Assembly (NCBI GenBank): GCA_012295275.1
Contig: CM022672.1
Span: forward strand, 20,738,894 to 20,802,893
DNA from: Chrysomallon squamiferum
Taxonomy: Eukaryota > Mollusca > Gastropoda > Neomphalida > Peltospiridae
Direction of reading: 5' to 3'
DNA: 64,000 nucleotides
Positions 56,401 through 62,400 of this stretch are shown one piece after another (positions within the stretch are counted from its first letter, which is position 1; every line of letters begins with the position of its first letter). Below the pieces are notes generated by a model, which was not told the DNA's origin, ran no database searches, and saw only the letters and a list, made by a program, of their open reading frames with translations. Made by a program: the position numbers and the translations under genes.

Positions 56401-59400
56401 ATATATATTATACACATCAGAAATTATTATTTTAAAGAACTGTGTAGGTAAAAAGTGTTATATACAGTTTAAAGACTGAAATAAACTAAACCTGTATTCC
56501 CAGTGATATGATGTTGCTTCTCTGGACATGTCCATATGTGTTGTTACAGTCAAAGGAATAACATGGTGTCACCCTGCATTGTACCTGTAAAAACAAATAC
56601 ATGTCAAATCACAAAACACATTGCCAGCCTGTTTAAGAAGAACACAGTATGCTAACATTAGTTTCATAAGAAGTATAAGAAGTATATAGTATGCTAACAT
56701 TAGTTTCCTACTGCCAGCCTGTAAAAAATAATATAGTATGCTAACATTAGTTTCATTCTGCCAACCTGTATAAGACATAAACTCTAAGCTCACATTAGTT
56801 TCATACTGACAGTTTGTATACAATACTCTTACATCAGTTTCATATTGCCAGCATGTGTAAAATGTATACACTGTGGTCACATTAGTTTCATTTGCTAGGC
56901 TGGTTTCAATGTAATTACATTAATTTCATATTGTCAGCTTATATAAGATGGATACAGTACACTTACATCAGTTTCATATTGTCAGCCTGTACAAGATACA
57001 TACAATACACTGACATTAGTTACATATTGTTAGCCTGTATAAGATGTATGCATTATACTTACATTAGTTCCATACTGCCAGACTGTGTATTCAGATTCCT
57101 GAAAGAAATCTGCTGACGGTTTGCTTGTCACACTTTGTTCTCTCTGGAAACTTCCATTTACAAACCACTGCAACCTGTAAATTACACTTCCCTCTGTGAG
57201 AGCAACAAAGTCACACTTAAACACAGATTCATTTCTTGTTGTATCCATTACAACAGAGAGCACTGGAGTCTGGGTCAAAACAGGAAGTTCTGTCAAAAAG
57301 AGAAAAATATAAATGATTTTTGTCAAAGATATAATGTATGGGAAAGGGGATGGGGTTAGCAGCATGTGATACAACTTAGTATTGTGAGTACATACCTATT
57401 ATGACATCAAGTGAAGTCAGTACAAGAGTCGGGGCTGTGAAGATTTCCAAACCTCCAAACACAAACTGCCGAGAGCAGACTTCGGCACCAGTGAGTGGTC
57501 CTCCTATAACAAGCCTGTGGGTGTTAGAACCCTGATCTCTGCGAGTGTAAAACTTCTTTGATGTAACCAGGGATCCTCCATTGACATCAACCTCAAGTCC
57601 CAGAGTCTTACTCCAGCTCACTCGGAAGTCATGGAAACTGTTTAGGCGTGGCAGAGGTGTGGTCACTGCCCAGATTTTGTCGTTTGTGCTAACAGTGAAA
57701 TAGATGGACTGATGCAAGTAGTAAACAGCAATCCCAGTTGAGTTGTTGATGTCTCCACCTGTTGTCAGGATGTACATGTTGTCACAAACAGACAAAAACT
57801 TGATGTAGAACTTAAGGAGAAAACCTATGGAGCAGTGATCTGGTACTGATAAAGCATTTTCTCTTGGGAAGTGAACAGCAGAATCTGCTGTGTTCAGACT
57901 TATAGCATAGCCTCCGCCTTTTCCTTCCTGAAGACTGACAGATCCCTTGATGTCAAGATCTGATAGTGAAGTTTTTAATTTGTCTTCTTGCAGAGAGAGG
58001 AATTTGAAGCGGTATGCAAGTGTTTGTGTGGCTGTAAAATAACATGTCTAATTAAAGTAATACATCAATGCACTGTCAGATTATTCATGTCAACAAACAA
58101 AAAACCAGAAATACTGAATACCATGTCTTTGATAATGTGTTAAATACATCCATACTTTCAACTCAAATTAAATGTTGTGCAGATCAATATGCTGTCTTGA
58201 GATACATCTTGAAGTGATCTACTTAAATAGATTTAGATTATATTCTGCTCATGTATTTTTGTACTGAATCAACAATAGTTAAAAAAGTCAACACAGAATA
58301 TATTAAAATAAAACTATTGTGTGAAATATGAATTTCACTGAAAAAGTCATCCTATTATCTGGTAGTATTGTCAAATTATAGCAATACTAGCAAAAGAAAA
58401 AACAAAAAAAATGAAGTAAATAGTTGTTTGATAAATATGTCTATTATATTAATTAATTAGATGATCTGGTGAGATAGATTTCTATTATTCAAATGAACAA
58501 GAAATGATCACCTGATATTGCAGTCCAGTGTGTCTTGTTTTTGTTTATATTACAAAATTTAGTTGGATCATCATTAAAGACTGAGCCACAATCAAAGCAT
58601 GCTCCATCAATAACACAGATATCTGTCTGCAAATGCACAACAATTACTATTAATATACCACATTTACTATTAGTAAACACACTTTATTGTAAATATGAAA
58701 CATTTATTGCAGTGGTGCCCAATACGTCAATTGTGATAGTGAGTCAGGTTAGATCTCATGACACTAAAAAATAGCCTATCATCCATCCTGCAGCCATAAT
58801 AAATGTTTTGTGTTTTTATTGTAGGTAGATCATTTTGACTTGGTCATTTAAAAAGTAGCTTGCAAGCCAAAAAAGTGTGGGCACCCCTGATTTATTGTCA
58901 ATTTACAATATTTAGTGTTAATATATAACATATATACTATTATTTTTAATGTTAATATGCAACATTTATTATCAAACTAAACATAGTTGCAGATATTTAT
59001 TCTGATTGACATCAGTATAGTTATTAAATATGTTTAATACCGACTTTAGTTGTACAAAGTATTATGAAACTTGCATAACACTTACTCGACATGTACAATG
59101 TATTATTTAATAAATATAATAATCCCTATGTACCTGTAATGTACTTGTACAATGTATTATGTAAATATGTGCAACATTTACTCTACATGTGTAATGTACT
59201 TCTACAGTGCATTATGTAAATAAGTATAAGACTTACTCAAAATGTGTAAGCTACTTGTACAAAATTTGCTGTACATGTGTAAAATACTTGTACAATGCAT
59301 TATGTAACTACGTGGAACACTTACTCTAGATGTACACTGTGTGGTTGTACAGGTTTCACATGCAGAGTTGTAGATGATGTATTTTCTGCTTTCACTCCAG

Positions 59401-62400
59401 TGTTTACCATCATTGCTAACAGTGATATTGACGCTGCTGTCAGAGTGAAGCTGACAAACTACAACATCGCTGCTGATGAATGTTGTGTTGACTGTATAGG
59501 TTGCATTCCCGTCGAAACTACCACCAACCTGAAACAAATTTAAGCAGATATGTATACATTTTTAAAATAAAAATTGGAACAACATCCAAACAACATAGGC
59601 ATGAAACACCCTGGTTATAAACTCTCAAAACAAAAGGGATAAAGAAACCACAAAAAATAAAATCTTAGATTCAGTCAACCTTCAGAGTCTTGTCCAGGGA
59701 TGATAACCAGTTGGTAGCTGCAGTCTTGTAAATACTCACTTTAAGTGTAATGTAAATAATGTAAGAATAAAACTTATCTACAGAACTATGTCAAAGGTAC
59801 TACATTTATGTATATGTGTCATGTACCATGAATGTGTATAAATGTCTCATGTATGTGTATATATGTCTTATGTTAATATATTTAAATATGTGTATGCAGG
59901 TTTATCTTCTGTTACTGTTAAAACCACTCACTGAGATTTCTGTGATTTGACAAACTGACGTGACACTTTCCACAAAATCACTTCCGATCACAACAAGTTG
60001 TTTACAGTTTTTATTTCTCTCCACATCACACAAATCACCAGCTTTGAAATCTGAGATGACTGGTGGTTTGGTGGCATTCACAGAACAGTCTTCTCCAATC
60101 CAGTTGTTTTCACAAATACACTCTCCTGTAAAACCATATAGAAATTACTGATAGCAAAACTAAATATATATATGTAAGCTTTATGTATTTACATTTGCAT
60201 GAAATAAATCAATAATATTTGTATTAGAATTAGAATGAAGTGGTTTGTATAAAAATACATGAAACTAAAATTTACCTTTGGAACAATTCCCATGGCCACT
60301 GCAGTCATTGATACAAATAACACTGATCACTGCTGGTGGGGGTTGATACAGACCATCAACACTGACCCACAGGTCCACTCTTGTACTGACCTCAGTTAAA
60401 CACTGAACTGTGAAAGTGTCCACAGCAGCCAGTGTCCACATAGGATCATCCGTTAACTAAATAATAATGCTTATACTTATTTACTTTATTTCATGCATCT
60501 TGTAAAATTATCATTATTATCTTGTAAAATTTATCTACTCTATTATCTTAAACCTTGTAAAATTTATCTACTTTATTATCATAAATCTTGTAAAATTTTT
60601 TTGTTGTAGTGTCATTATAAATCTTGTAAAATTTAATATGTTGTATTATTATCATATAATTTGTTAAATTTATTATTAATGACATCTCGATTCATTCTTG
60701 TAAATGTGTGATTAGCATATGTAATAATGTATAAAAACTGTGTGAATGATACATCTTACAAAACATATCAATTCTAACATTACTAAAAGTCCTTTATTAC
60801 CTGGATGTCATCCATACAGAACTGGACAGTTTCATCCACATAGAGGTTGATGCCAGTGTTGGAGATGCACTGAGCATAGATGTTGGTGCTGCGTATTGAC
60901 GACAGACAGATCTCTCTAGCCTGTGTTTCACTGATGTTTCCAGCAGTTGGCCAGCTCACAGGCTTCTGTACATACTGACTGTCATACTTGAATAGAGTGT
61001 CTCTGTCTCCCCGCACCAGACACTTCCTGGCAGACTGTGAGTGTGCAATGTAAAACTCTGTCTGATCCAAGCCTGTTAAACAACATGAAATCAGAAACAC
61101 AGGGTCCTCAGTTCAAAGACCAGGAAAAACATATATAGTGCAATAAAGTAACTAATAAAATACCTGTTCTAAGTTTTAATAAAATATATCTATCATGTTT
61201 TAAATGTAACTAATAAAATATGTCTATCATGTTTTAAATGTAACCAATAAAATATGTCTATCATGTTTAAAATATAGCAAACTAAATGTATATATCATGT
61301 TTTAAAAACAATTAATGAAATATGTCTATCATATTTTAAATGTACCCAATAAAATATGTCTATCTTGTATTAAATACAGCATATAAAATATGTCTATCAT
61401 GTTTTAAATACAACTAGTAAAATATGTCTATCATTTTTTAAATATAACTAATAAAATATGTCTATAATGTTTTATATATAATTAATAAAATATATCTATA
61501 GTGTTTTAAAATCAAATAAGAAATGTCTATCATGTTTTAGACATAAATAATAAATAATATATCAGTTCATTACCAGCATTCATCTTGCGACTACTGGTTT
61601 TTTCAATACCACAAGTGAAAATGTCAAGGTCATTTCCACAAACTGGTTCTTTTCCTTCTTCACAGTCACAAAACTGAATTTCCATCTCACTGTTTTTCTC
61701 AACCTCACCACAGAATCCATCATACAGACTGTCAGTTGTCCTGTTGTTTGACAGTTACATATTTTAATATTACTGTTTTACAGTAATATATTTCAGTATT
61801 AATATTTAACAATAACACATTTTAGTATTAATGTTTAACAGTAACATATTAGTATTAATGTTTAACAGTAACATATTCTAGTATTAAAGTTTAACAGTAG
61901 CATGTTTTAGCATTAATCTTTAACAGTAACTCATTTTAGCATTAATGTTTAACAGTAAAACATTCTAGTGTTAATGCTTAACAGTAATACATTTTAATAT
62001 TAATGTTTTACAGTAACACATACTAGTAATAATGTTTAATAAACACACCTTTAAATATTAATGTTTAACAGTATTATTTAAAGGTTACATATTTTAGTAT
62101 TAATATTTATGCTGTTTAAAATGCTATGTTAATGATCATGAAAAAATCAATGACTAATGACTTAATTTATTTACTGCATGTTTAAAAACATCAAAATATT
62201 CAGCCTTTATATTTACTTTTGAGGAACATGTGACTGATCATGTGTCTTACCATGCCTTAGAGATCAGTCAGGTACGAACAACTGCTCAGAGTTAGATTTT
62301 TTTAAGAGTAAAGTAACAAATGATTACCTCCAGCTAAGAGAAAACTTGTCAGGTCTTCTTCCAGTTTCATATGAAATCTTTCCTGATCTCATCAGCAGAT

